Positions 1-8,600 of a stretch of DNA of 64,000 nt are shown here, one piece after another. The position numbers and the translations under genes were made by a program. The notes below the pieces were generated by a model. The model did not search any database, was not told where the DNA came from, and was given only the letters and a program-made list of their open reading frames with translations. Numbering within the stretch: position 1 is the stretch's first letter; every line of letters starts with the position of its first letter. Source of the stretch: Evansella sp. LMS18 (GTDB lineage Bacteria; Bacillota; Bacilli; Bacillales; Salisediminibacteriaceae); the NCBI RefSeq assembly GCF_024362785.1, contig NZ_CP093301.1, positions 4,526,001 to 4,590,000 of the forward strand, written 5' to 3'.

Positions 1-35
1 ATGCACTGAAAATTATCGTAAAGGAGAATTATTTA

Positions 36-755
36 ATGCCTTCAGAAACGAACATCCACTCTGAGACAGCAAGGTTTATTTCATCCATGCTCCGGAGTAA
101 TTTTGGAAAGGGTCCAGCCTCTGTTTACGTAACGGTCAAGCCTCCTTTTTTCACGGCTCACATCAGGGGTTTTATTGCTCCAATGGAAAAAATCCTGCTT
201 CGCCAAAAAGAATATCAGCGAGTTCTGGAAACAAGGGACCTGCTGATGCAGGATTTGAAACAGGAGATTATTCTGGAACTGTGGAAGACATCAGCTTTGG
301 ATGTAAAGCAATTATACGCAGACTGGGATCTGGAGAAGGAGACAGGGACCATATTTGGAATATTGCAGGATGGTGCAGGAAAAGAAGAAGACTCCTTCTG
401 GCCGGAGGAGTTAAATAAGCAGGAGTTTATTGAAGGGATAAACAGAGCAAGTATCCTTGTCCAGAAAAAACCCGGGAGTACAGAAGCCTACTGGCTGAAT
501 GACAGAACAATCCTTGTAAGACGTAAAGAAATTCTTGTACCAATTGAGAAAGAATTAATAAGGAACGGAGTAATAGAAGATTTAAAGCTTTCCAAAAGGC
601 CTCTGGAACGGAGAGCATTAAAAGAGGTACAGCTGGAAACCATTTTAAAAAGAAACATAAGTGAGTACTTCGTGGACTGGAATTTCGACAAAGATGAAGG
701 CTTTATTGTGCTTATCCTGAAAAAAGAGTCCGGCCAGGAGGACAGGAAACAGTAG
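36..755 (+). CDS. MpsC/DUF2294 family protein, duplicated domain
   Basis: A 239-residue soluble protein made of two DUF2294-like halves (about residues 8-115 and 125-235). Each half ends in a similar segment (YADWDLEKETGTIFGIL and YFVDWNFDKDEGFIVLIL). The family was renamed after MpsC, the small cytoplasmic partner of a sodium-translocating membrane system in staphylococci. No MpsA/MpsB partner is visible in this window. The start is fixed by AAGGAG about 9 nt upstream of the ATG. There is no signal peptide or membrane segment. The family call is good; a role in sodium transport is inference. Confidence 0.75.
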   Translation: MPSETNIHSETARFISSMLRSNFGKGPASVYVTVKPPFFTAHIRGFIAPMEKILLRQKEYQRVLETRDLLMQDLKQEIILELWKTSALDVKQLYADWDLEKETGTIFGILQDGAGKEEDSFWPEELNKQEFIEGINRASILVQKKPGSTEAYWLNDRTILVRRKEILVPIEKELIRNGVIEDLKLSKRPLERRALKEVQLETILKRNISEYFVDWNFDKDEGFIVLILKKESGQEDRKQ

Positions 756-759
756 AGTC

Positions 760-1012
760 ACAAATGTGTTGATTATTTAGTTTTAATAAGCAGATTCTAT
801 GGAGATGCTCCAGGGGGGGTGGGATGCCTCCCCAGCTGCTCGAGGGCGGGGTTGCGGTTCCTCCAGGGTGGGGTTGAGGAATTTAGCGAAATAGCGGAAT
901 GAGGAACCGGAAAAACGAAGGCTGCGGGCCCTCATTCCGTTAAATGAAGGAAAACAGGTTCTCATAAGCTGTAGCGGTTTCTCATTCCGCTAGCAGCATA
1001 AATTTAGGTGAT
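760..1012. repeat. GGTTCC/CATTCCG dispersed repeat cluster, copy 1
   Basis: This non-coding stretch holds inverted and direct copies of a core that reads GGTTCCTC...CATTCCG or, on the other strand, CGGAATGAGGAACCG. Copies lie near 854-864, 893-909, 930-939 and 984-1000. The same core recurs near 6960-7055 and 30985-31200. No convincing ORF with a ribosome binding site lies in it. Confidence 0.6.
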
Positions 1013-1020
1013 TTCAGATT

Positions 1021-1230
1021 TTAATCGATAAACGTATCCTTCGCTGCAGACTTCATCCCCTGGCAATGGGGGCATTTTAAGTAATGTTTTTCTTCCTGAA
1101 GTTCTGCTATATATTCAAGGGAATTAGTAAATTCTCTCAGGTCTACCGGCGTGCCGATAAAACCGCAACGATCTTTCGCAAACAGTTTGCGGTGAATTAA
1201 CTTATGTTTATGATCGATAAAATAACTCAT
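1021..1230 (-). CDS. small hypothetical protein with CPHC motif
   Basis: A 69-residue protein with one N-terminal-half cysteine and a C-terminal CPHC pair, which may bind a metal. It is preceded by GGGGAGGAGAG about 6 nt before the ATG, so translation is likely. It has no membrane segment or signal peptide. I do not recognise the family. Directly upstream on the same strand is a terminator-like hairpin at the end of a long structured leader, which suggests transcriptional attenuation. Confidence 0.6.
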   Translation of the reverse strand: MSYFIDHKHKLIHRKLFAKDRCGFIGTPVDLREFTNSLEYIAELQEEKHYLKCPHCQGMKSAAKDTFID

Positions 1231-1263
1231 TTGGATTCTCTCCTCCCCAGTTAAAATTCCATT

Positions 1264-1350
1264 TCATAAAAAAAAGCCGAAAAGAGCCCATAAAATGGAC
1301 TTTCCTTTTCGGCTTTGCCCTCAGCACTATTGTCTGCGGCATCTTACCCG
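1264..1350 (-). promoter_or_regulatory. structured leader with intrinsic terminator upstream of the CPHC protein
   Basis: Read on the minus strand, a hairpin with arms AAAGCCGAAAAGG and CTTTTCGGCTTT is followed by eight T residues and ends 34 nt before the small gene. Upstream are further pairings and a TATAAT at about 1365-1375, giving a possible transcript of about 100 nt ending at the terminator. This looks like an attenuator, a riboswitch or a small RNA. I could not match it to a known class. Confidence 0.45.
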
Positions 1351-1642
1351 TGTATGTTAACTGTTATAAAATATTATAAGACTCCGGTAAGAGTTAGGTT
1401 ATTTTTTAAGCTTCTTGTCGTGAAAGATACGGACACATTCTCTATAACGGAAACACTATTGTTTTCCGAGTAGTACAATCGTATTAGCTTCCTTATAAAT
1501 TGTCAATGGGATAATTCAATCCTTCAAGGGGTTTCTCCCCGAAACGGCGTATCATATCCATTAAAAAAATAATTTTCTTATATAATAATGTTTTGTAATT
1601 TATGGAACTGTTTACTATAATAAATTCAGCAGTTATATTTTT

Positions 1643-1801
1643 TTATCCCGATGCAACCGTCCGTAAAACTCCCACCTCAAATTTTGAGTTGAAGCAAAGA
1701 TGTTCAGGTGGGTGATAACGGACGCTAACATCCCGATTAGTTCAGCTAACAATCAGTCAGTGGGGGATGAATCCCCCCACTGATTGAAGTTTCACTTTAT
1801 G
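1643..1801 (+). repeat. 155-bp two-hairpin dispersed element, copy A
   Basis: The element begins at CCCGATG after a TTAT and ends in CACTTTAT. Domain 1 is a long stem in which GATGCAACCGTCCGT pairs with ACGGACGCTAACATC around 60 nt of internal structure. Domain 2 is a hairpin pairing CAGTGGGGGA with TCCCCCCACTG. Other copies lie at 4892-5047, 33383-33538 and 36941-37095, with a deleted copy at 47194-47248. It has no ORF and looks like a non-autonomous mobile element. Confidence 0.75.
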
Positions 1802-1882
1802 TGTCATGCGATAGTATTAACTAAAATGACAGCGGGGGGAAGCAGACTTTTGAGTCTTTAACAGACAAAAGTCAGCGAAAGA

Positions 1883-2806
1883 ATGAATCCATCTTTTGAA
1901 AAGTTTGCGAGAGATCATGATAACATGTGGGAGCTTTTTCGAGTAATGAATGACGGGCTGATGATTACGGATTTTAATCAGCATATTATTGCAGTAAATC
2001 CTTCCTTTGAAAAAATCACTGGGTACAGGTCAGAGGAAGTAACGGGTAAGAATCCTAAATTTTTACAGTCCGGCAAAACAGACCCTTTCGTTTTTCAGGA
2101 TATGCGGAGCAGTCTCATCACTACGGGGACCTGGACTGGGGAACTGATAAACAGACGAAAGAGCGGAGAATTATTCTGGTCTTACATAACGATAACGAAA
2201 ATTAATAAAGCTGAACCTGAGGACTCCTATTATATCGGAATTATGCGGGACATCACCGAACGAAAACAAATGGAAGAAAAAATGCACCATATGGCTTATC
2301 ATGATTCATTGACTCAGCTTCCAAACAGAGCTTTGTTTCTTAAAAAACTGAAAGAGTCAATTGCAAATGCGAAACGCAATGACAAGAAAATTGCTGTGCT
2401 TTTTCTCGATCTGGACAGGTTTAAACTGGTTAATGACACATTTGGACACCTGGCAGGGGACGAACTTCTTCTCCAGGTTTCCCGAAAACTGCAGCATGTA
2501 ATTGGAATTGAAGGCATTGTCGGACGATTCGGCGGTGACGAGTTCACTATCCTTCTTGACAATATTGCCGGCACACACGATGTTAACAAAATAACAGAGA
2601 AAATATTCCGGTCCTTTAATGAACCAGTTGATTTGTTCGGAGAGCCCATTCATCTCTCGGCAAGTATAGGGGCCACTATATTTCCCGACCATGGGGCTAC
2701 TATCGAAATTCTGCTTAAGAACGCCGATAAAGCGATGTATTTCACAAAAAACGAAGAGAAGAACAGTTTCTTCCTTTATGATAATGAGATAAATGCGCCA
2801 ATTTAA
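1883..2806 (+). CDS. PAS-GGDEF diguanylate cyclase
   Basis: This 307-residue cytosolic protein makes cyclic di-GMP from two GTP. A PAS sensor domain occupies about residues 12-130 (NPSFEKITGYRSEEVTGKNP is typical). A GGDEF domain follows from about 140, with an intact active site in GRFGGDEF. The RxxD product-inhibition site that normally lies five residues upstream is absent (GIEG in its place), so feedback inhibition is probably weak. The ATG is the first possible start after an in-frame stop, but its ribosome binding site is poor. A PilZ effector lies at 34.5 kb. Confidence 0.9.
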   Translation: MNPSFEKFARDHDNMWELFRVMNDGLMITDFNQHIIAVNPSFEKITGYRSEEVTGKNPKFLQSGKTDPFVFQDMRSSLITTGTWTGELINRRKSGELFWSYITITKINKAEPEDSYYIGIMRDITERKQMEEKMHHMAYHDSLTQLPNRALFLKKLKESIANAKRNDKKIAVLFLDLDRFKLVNDTFGHLAGDELLLQVSRKLQHVIGIEGIVGRFGGDEFTILLDNIAGTHDVNKITEKIFRSFNEPVDLFGEPIHLSASIGATIFPDHGATIEILLKNADKAMYFTKNEEKNSFFLYDNEINAPI

Positions 2807-2838
2807 CTACTCTTACAACTGGCAATAATACAATCTAC

Positions 2839-2868
2839 GCTGCTGAATCAAATTTCGGCAGCTTTTTT
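2839..2868 (+). terminator. intrinsic terminator after the diguanylate cyclase
   Basis: The arms GCTGCTGAA and TTCGGCAGC are followed by a run of six T residues, 30 nt after the stop codon. Confidence 0.8.
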
Positions 2869-3106
2869 ATGCTTAACCTTGATATTCTCTCGAAAGTAAG
2901 GGGGTGGCACTTCAGGGGCCTGGATAATTTACAGCCAATTTACAGCTGAGTTTCAAAATATCAAATATATGTCTAATTATAGAAAGTTGAATGAAATTAC
3001 CTGGAAGAAACGTTAAAATTCACCTGAAATCCCTGTTTAAAATCTTTGCTTCATGAGATAATGATTTATATTTAACAGGGCGGTACAGAACAGGGGGCAA
3101 AAGCAT

Positions 3107-3931
3107 ATGATGAAGCCAGGTCTTAAAGGTAAAGGAGCGATATTTCTCGTACTCCTTTCCGTGCTGATTTTATTATTATGGTTCAGGGATTCAGCAGAGC
3201 CGATCACCGGCGATGCTGCAGAAGATGGAAACAATAATGGTGAGGAAGAAATTCAGGAAGATGAAACGGAAGAAAACAATAATCAATCTGAAAACGAACT
3301 TGCCGATAATGAGGCAAATGAACAAAAGGAGCAAAATAAAGAAACAGATGACATCTCCGAGGCTACAAAAGATTCCGATCGTGGCGGCGGCAGAGATAAT
3401 GATTTGGAAGAAAGTGAAGAAAAGAAGGCTGAAAACGAAGCTTCCCCTGATAACAATGGGGAGGAACTGACGGAAGAAAATGAGACAAAAGAGGAAGAAA
3501 AAAGTGAAACTGAACAGCCAAACGGCAGTGGAGGTGGAGAGTCTCTGTCAGACAGCAATCTGTATACGAACAGCCAGTTTGGTTTTACGATGGAGCTCCC
3601 GGAAACGTGGCAAAATATCATTCGGATAGATACGAATGTATTCTCTCCTGATCAGGAAGGAGCGGTTAATTTCTATTATGAACCTTCCGCAGAAATTAAC
3701 CAGCTTGTTTTCTCTGTAATAATTTACACCGACGAAAAAGGTAAAGAGCAGGAGGACAATCCTTTCTGGATGCCAATCGGCACAAATAACGGTTACACTT
3801 TTGGTTACATCATTCCAGGAGAGCCAACGGAGGAGTTGTTAGCACCGGAAAACAGTGAAAAACTGGAACTGGTGCAGCACATGATTTACAATGATCTGCC
3901 GGAAATCATCAGCACGTTTAAGTTCCATTAA
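3107..3931 (+). CDS. membrane-anchored acidic surface protein
   Basis: A 274-residue protein with an uncleaved signal anchor (about residues 10-27) and then roughly 120 residues of low-complexity Glu/Asn/Asp/Gln-rich linker. A folded C-terminal domain follows (about 148-274), opening with YTNSQFGFTMELPETWQNI. That opening resembles the PsbP-like or hydrophobic-core domains that end many Bacillus lipoproteins. The extreme acidity fits an extracellular protein of a salt-loving species. There is no lipobox cysteine. A GGGGG ribosome binding site lies upstream. The function is unknown. Confidence 0.7.
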   Translation: MMKPGLKGKGAIFLVLLSVLILLLWFRDSAEPITGDAAEDGNNNGEEEIQEDETEENNNQSENELADNEANEQKEQNKETDDISEATKDSDRGGGRDNDLEESEEKKAENEASPDNNGEELTEENETKEEEKSETEQPNGSGGGESLSDSNLYTNSQFGFTMELPETWQNIIRIDTNVFSPDQEGAVNFYYEPSAEINQLVFSVIIYTDEKGKEQEDNPFWMPIGTNNGYTFGYIIPGEPTEELLAPENSEKLELVQHMIYNDLPEIISTFKFH

Positions 3932-4047
3932 AACTGTATAATTTCCTCCATGACTCCATATAATTAACATATCCGCCGGTGCCGGCAACACTGTGCGGTT
4001 AACATAGTTTATCCCTTCACCGGGACAGACTGTACCTGTATAAGCAT

Positions 4048-4092
4048 CCTGTCTGAGCTAAAGCTCACGGTGGGGTGCTTATTTTTTTTCCA
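4048..4092 (+). terminator. probable intrinsic terminator
   Basis: A hairpin with outer arms AAGCATCC and GGGGTGCTT and an inner GAGC/GCTC stem is followed by eight T residues. It lies in the gap between the acidic surface protein and the cyclase-family gene. The rest of that gap (3932-4232) shows nothing else clear. Confidence 0.65.
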
Positions 4093-4232
4093 CAAATAAC
4101 CCCTGAGACATACCCATTCTTCCTTAATTCCCCTGACCTATACCTCAACCTTACCCCTCTGTTCCGTAATTAAAAGGAAATCTGCTTATCAAAAGAGAAT
4201 AGATAGAGAAACAAAATTATTGAGGTGAAACC

Positions 4233-4895
4233 ATGGTGAAGAAAAGATTCATTGATCTGAGCCACACGATAGAAGACGGGCTCATTACATATAAAGGACT
4301 TCCTGCCCCGCTGATCTGCGATTTTCTCAGCAGGGAAGAGTCCCGGAAGCACTACGAGGAAGGGACAGAATTCCAGATTGGAAAAATTGAGATGGTCTCC
4401 AACACGGGGACATATGTTGACGTCCCGTTTCATCGTTACAGTGAAGGAAAGGATCTGACTGAAGTAACCATTGACAAGCTCGCAGGACTCGAAGGCCTGC
4501 TTATTCACATCGAAGAGGGTATAAAGGAAATCGGCGAACAATATTTTACCGGACTCGATTTGCAGGGGAAAGCCGTTTTAGTACAAACTGGGTGGGACAA
4601 ACATTGGAACACAGACCAGTACTTCGAAAACCACCCGTATTTAACAGAAGGGGCAGCAAAGCTTCTTGCAGAAAAGAAAGCTGCACTCGTGGGCATCGAT
4701 TCTGTAAATATCGATGACACTTCCGTAAATTCCCGCCCTGTCCACAGCACGTTACTGGCTGAAGAAATAGTAATTGCCGAACATCTTTGTAATCTTGAAG
4801 CGTTAACTGGCAAAGAATTTCATTTTTACGGTGTCCCTCCAAAAGTGAAGGGCTTTGGCACCTTTCCGGTAAGAGCATTCGCTGAATTAAAATAA
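4233..4895 (+). CDS. cyclase-family hydrolase (kynurenine formamidase-like)
   Basis: A 220-residue cyclase-family protein, a group of metal-dependent amidohydrolases that includes kynurenine formamidase. The signature appears as SNTGTYVDVPFH, so the usual histidine of HxGTHxDxPxH is tyrosine here. Variants of this kind occur in a subgroup of unknown substrate. The C-terminal FYGVPPKVKGFGTFPVRAF segment is typical of the family. A GAGGTG site precedes the ATG. The stop codon TAA lies inside the end of repeat copy B. A link to the PucR/M24 genes downstream is possible but unproven. Confidence 0.75.
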   Translation: MVKKRFIDLSHTIEDGLITYKGLPAPLICDFLSREESRKHYEEGTEFQIGKIEMVSNTGTYVDVPFHRYSEGKDLTEVTIDKLAGLEGLLIHIEEGIKEIGEQYFTGLDLQGKAVLVQTGWDKHWNTDQYFENHPYLTEGAAKLLAEKKAALVGIDSVNIDDTSVNSRPVHSTLLAEEIVIAEHLCNLEALTGKEFHFYGVPPKVKGFGTFPVRAFAELK

Positions 4896-5047
4896 AGTGA
4901 ACCTCCAATCAGTGGGGGGTATTTCTCCCCCACTGATTGTTAGTTGAACCAATCGGGATGTTAGCGTCCGTTATCTCCAGCCTATACATCTTCGCTTCCA
5001 CTCCTGTTTTGAGGCGGGAGTTTTACGGACGGTTACATCAGGATAAA
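4892..5047 (-). repeat. 155-bp two-hairpin dispersed element, copy B
   Basis: This is a reverse-orientation copy of the element at 1643-1801. It starts with ATAAAGTGAACC, whose TAA is the stop codon of the cyclase-family gene, and ends at CATCAGGATAAA. Both hairpins are conserved. Confidence 0.8.
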
Positions 5048-5217
5048 CAGGTGAGTCTTTCCGGTGCCTGCGTAATCAGATGAAATGTATTGTTTACAGC
5101 CAGTGGGCAGGCACTGTCTCTTCGAAAACAGTATATAGCAGAGGCATAAATATCAATATTTTCTAATAGTAGAAATATAAGAAGAAGCAATTGTGCATCT
5201 CAGGGGGTGAAAGATAA

Positions 5218-6924
5218 TTGGGGTTAACGATGGAACAAGTAATGGATCTTGATATCATGGGAAATGCCATCATGAAAACTTCCAGGGAATGCCTCAAAGG
5301 CAGAAACGTAGAATGGGTATCTGTAACCGAGACACCTGTTGAGAACTTTGTACGTAACAATGAGCTTGTTTTGACAACAGGCATGGGATGCGGCAACGAC
5401 CCGGTACTGTTCCGGCGTTTTGTGGAGGATATTATCAATTCAAAAGCTTCCGGCCTTGCCATTGCTACAGGCCGGCATACGTATTATATCGACAGAGAAA
5501 GTATCGAATTTGCCCAGGAAAACCAGTTTCCGATTATAGAAATCCCATGGGAAATCCGATTTGCAGATATTACTAAAGCTGTGACCAGGAAAATAAACGA
5601 GCTGCAGCAAAAGGATTTTGAACACTCCCAAAGAACTCAGCAGCATATGCTCAACTTAATTTTACAGGGAGCCGATCTAAACGCTCTTGCGAGATACACT
5701 AGCGAAAAGATTTCAGCTCCAATTCTGATTACGAACAGGCAAGGTGCCAGAAAGGGAGCCAGCTTTTTGTCCAGAAAGCTTTCTGCTCTGTGGGACCAGC
5801 TACTGGGCTCCAACATTATTCCCCAGGAGCAAATCGAGGAGGAGCTTTCGAACGACCCATTTCAGACAAAGGTACACAGGGTGGAGGCTGCTGACGACAG
5901 AATCATTCTCCAGCTGCCAATTGTCCATACAACAAACAAAAAGAAGGGTTATTTATTCGTTCTCCTGAAAGAAAACGAATCTCCTGAAGAATACTTCAAT
6001 TACCGCCGCCTCGTAGTGCTGGAACACGCAGTAACAGCGGCAGCTCTCTGGTTTTTACGAGAAAGCGCAGTTGAAGAAACAGAGCTCAGGCTAAGGGAGG
6101 ACTTCGTCTGGAACCTGGCACGGGGACAGATGGGCACATGGAGTAATGTTTTGTCCCGTTCTAAGGCTCTTGGCTATGATATTGAGCTCCCGTATCAGTG
6201 TATTTCAGGGACGCCGGAAAACTTGAAAGAGCTGTATAACGAGATTGGAAAAAAGGAGCAATCCTACAGGGACTGGCTCCAAAGCATGATACATTTCATA
6301 GAAGATGAGATCTATTATACAGGTGAGTCTATTCAGCGGAAAACGATGGTAACTTACCAGGAGGGTATGGTTATCATCTTTCTGGAAGTCCCAATTGATA
6401 ACAGCCGGGAAACAGTGAATAACTTCCTGAACCTCATCGAACGGCGCCTGATGAATCTGCTGCCGGGGGTCATCATGTCCTGGGGCATCGGGACCCTCCA
6501 TGTTGGCGAAATTCGCTTCAGTAAGAGTTTTGAGGAGGCAGAAGCTGCGCTTAGGATTGGCAAAAAAAGAAAAGGAGCCGGCCACCGGTCCGCTTTTTCC
6601 GAAACGAGAATGGACCGTATCCTCCTCAGCTTAGCGGAAAACGAGGAGGTCAGGGATATAGTATCTTCTACTATCAAGCCGCTCACCGACTATGAAAAGC
6701 AGAGGAAAATGGATCTGATTGATACTTTCATGGCTTATTATGAAAACCAAAGCAAAGTAAGCCAGACAGCCAGAGCTTTAAATCTTCACCGACAATCCCT
6801 GTTGTACCGGCTGAGGAAAATCGAGTCTCTCACCGGGCTGTCACTGGCAAACCCGGATGATGTTTTTCTAATGGATCTCAGTATCCGAATCTGGAAAATC
6901 GGACTGGCAGAAATAGAGGATTAA
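5218..6924 (+). CDS. PucR-family transcriptional regulator
   Basis: A 568-residue regulator with an N-terminal PucR sensory domain (about 5-130), a GGDEF-like middle region, and a C-terminal helix-turn-helix of the PucR type (about 500-560: VSQTARALNLHRQSLLYRLR). PucR proteins usually activate nitrogen or purine catabolism genes close by. The adjacent M24 proteins and PLP enzyme downstream are therefore its likely targets. The TTG at 5218 is preferred because GGGGGTGA sits 7 nt upstream. The first ATG, at 5230, would be too far from that site. Confidence 0.9.
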   Translation: MGLTMEQVMDLDIMGNAIMKTSRECLKGRNVEWVSVTETPVENFVRNNELVLTTGMGCGNDPVLFRRFVEDIINSKASGLAIATGRHTYYIDRESIEFAQENQFPIIEIPWEIRFADITKAVTRKINELQQKDFEHSQRTQQHMLNLILQGADLNALARYTSEKISAPILITNRQGARKGASFLSRKLSALWDQLLGSNIIPQEQIEEELSNDPFQTKVHRVEAADDRIILQLPIVHTTNKKKGYLFVLLKENESPEEYFNYRRLVVLEHAVTAAALWFLRESAVEETELRLREDFVWNLARGQMGTWSNVLSRSKALGYDIELPYQCISGTPENLKELYNEIGKKEQSYRDWLQSMIHFIEDEIYYTGESIQRKTMVTYQEGMVIIFLEVPIDNSRETVNNFLNLIERRLMNLLPGVIMSWGIGTLHVGEIRFSKSFEEAEAALRIGKKRKGAGHRSAFSETRMDRILLSLAENEEVRDIVSSTIKPLTDYEKQRKMDLIDTFMAYYENQSKVSQTARALNLHRQSLLYRLRKIESLTGLSLANPDDVFLMDLSIRIWKIGLAEIED

Positions 6925-6954
6925 TCAGGTTGTGCAATACTGCACTTGTTTTAT

Positions 6955-7060
6955 CCCATTTAACGGAATGAGGACCCGTAGCACCTATATCTACGGTTCC
7001 TTATTCCTTTATTTCATTAAATTCCTCAGTTTGAAGCAGATTTTACGGTTCCTGAACCCC
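6955..7060. repeat. GGTTCC/CATTCCG dispersed repeat cluster, copy 2
   Basis: Between pucR and the first M24 gene lie TAACGGAATGAGGACCCGTAG, ACGGTTCCTTATTCC and ACGGTTCCTGAACC. These are diverged units of the same family found near 760-1012 and 30975-31203. No gene is present. Confidence 0.5.
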
Positions 7061-7184
7061 AATTTTCCTCCCAAATAACTCTAGCCAATTTGACTAAAAG
7101 TTCATTAAAAATTCATACATTTTTGCAATTGTTGGAATATTCAGTTCCCTAGTACAATGGAAGTACGCTGAATGGAAAAGGAAG

Positions 7185-8387
7185 GTGATAAAATTGCTGC
7201 CGTTTGAACTTTCCGAGTACAAAGAAAGAATGTTGAAGACAAAAGAACGCATGGCTTCTGAAGGTATTGAAGTAATGCTGATAACCGATCCGGCAAATAT
7301 GCATTATCTCACAGGTTATGACGGATGGTCATTTTACGTGCATCAGATGCTGGTCGTAATGATAGATGAAGAACAGCCAATCTGGATAGGCAGAGGACAA
7401 GACGCAAATGGAGCCAAGGCAACGACCTGGCTTTATCATCATAACATTATTTCTTATCCTGACGATCATGTCCAGTCGCTTACAAAACACCCAATGGATT
7501 TTGTAGCAAAAATTCTTACCGAGATAGGACAGTCGAAAAGGGTGATAGGAGTTGAGAAGGATTCTTACTATTTTACAGCAATGTGCTTCATCCGCCTGAA
7601 GGCAGGTCTGCCAAACGCAGTTTTCAAGGATGGCACAAATCTCGTGAACTGGGTGCGGCTTGTTAAGTCTCCTAAAGAAATTGAATATATGAAAAAAGCA
7701 GGTAAAATTGCCGGGATAACGATGCAGACAGCAGTTGAAGCCGTGGAAGCAGGAGTCCGGGAGTGTGATGTTGCAGCGAAAATATACCGGGCACAAATAT
7801 CCGGTACAAAAGAATATGGGGGCGATTACCCTGCGATTGTACCGCTCATGCCCGCTGGCAGAAAAACCTCCACCCCTCATCTGACCTGGTCGGATGACCG
7901 CTATAAAGAAGGGGATACCGTAATTCTGGAGCTGGCCGGATGCTATAAACGTTATCACGCACCCCTGGCCAGGACGCTTGTGATCGGCCCGCCTTCACAT
8001 GAAGTCAGCGAACTTTCCAAAGTTGTTATTGAAGGGCTGAATGCGGCAATTGAGTTTATTAAACCTGGCGTGACCTGTGAAGAGGTAGAAGCTGTCTGGA
8101 GAACAACAATTGCCAAAAGCGGCTATAAAAAAGATTCAAGAATTGGCTATTCCTTAGGTCTAAATTATCCTCCTGACTGGGGTGAGCACACTGCGAGCCT
8201 CAGGCAGGGAGATAAGACAGTTTTACAGCCCAACATGACGTTCCATATGATCCCTGGTATCTGGTTTGACGATTATGGGGTGGAGCTGAGCGAATCTTTC
8301 CGGGTTTCAGAAGCCGGCTGTGAAATTCTGGCTGATTATCCGAGAGAACTGTTTATTAAACCAGCAAGCATTGAAGATGTTTCTTAA
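7185..8387 (+). CDS. M24-family protein, ectoine hydrolase (DoeA/EutD)-like
   Basis: A 400-residue pita-bread protein with an N-terminal creatinase/prolidase domain (about 1-165) and a C-terminal M24 domain. NYLTGYDGW-type, GDYPAIVPLMP and LNYPPDWGEH segments resemble ectoine hydrolase, which opens ectoine to acetyl-diaminobutyrate. The two aspartates that bind metal in aminopeptidases are replaced (ELAGCYKRYHAPLARTL), as expected for the metal-free creatinase/ectoine hydrolase branch. No DoeB/EutE deacetylase is visible in the window, so the substrate is uncertain. It follows pucR and is clearly paralogous to 9906-11132. AAGGTGATAAA precedes the start, which is an ATT or ATA-ATT region read here from ATA/ATT 7185; the first unambiguous in-frame ATG lies at 7230, so the N-terminus needs care. 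Confidence 0.65.
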   Translation: MIKLLPFELSEYKERMLKTKERMASEGIEVMLITDPANMHYLTGYDGWSFYVHQMLVVMIDEEQPIWIGRGQDANGAKATTWLYHHNIISYPDDHVQSLTKHPMDFVAKILTEIGQSKRVIGVEKDSYYFTAMCFIRLKAGLPNAVFKDGTNLVNWVRLVKSPKEIEYMKKAGKIAGITMQTAVEAVEAGVRECDVAAKIYRAQISGTKEYGGDYPAIVPLMPAGRKTSTPHLTWSDDRYKEGDTVILELAGCYKRYHAPLARTLVIGPPSHEVSELSKVVIEGLNAAIEFIKPGVTCEEVEAVWRTTIAKSGYKKDSRIGYSLGLNYPPDWGEHTASLRQGDKTVLQPNMTFHMIPGIWFDDYGVELSESFRVSEAGCEILADYPRELFIKPASIEDVS

Positions 8388-8600
8388 GTTCCGGCTGAAA
8401 ACACGCTAACTGTAGGAAGCCACCTGGGAGAAGCAGGGAACCGAAATTGGATAGTCGCAGATTAAGCTGGTTTCAAAATGATTTGATTTTTATCCTCTGT
8501 TGCTGCAGCCAGAAAAGTAAATGACAGGAGAGGAAACAGGGACCTTGCAATAAGCTCCTCCTTGAGGGCTTAAATATATCACAAACGAGGAGTGTTACGT

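Noticed and set aside
783-965. A 60-codon minus-strand ORF
   Set aside because: It lies in the GGTTCC/CATTCCG repeat cluster and has no ribosome binding site.
7329-7958. A 209-codon antisense ORF inside the first M24 gene
   Set aside because: It is a shadow of the conserved coding frame on the other strand and has no binding site.
8388-8600. S-box (SAM) riboswitch before the Cys/Met-family PLP enzyme
   Set aside because: The conserved S-box blocks such as GAGGGA...GGCAACC are absent.
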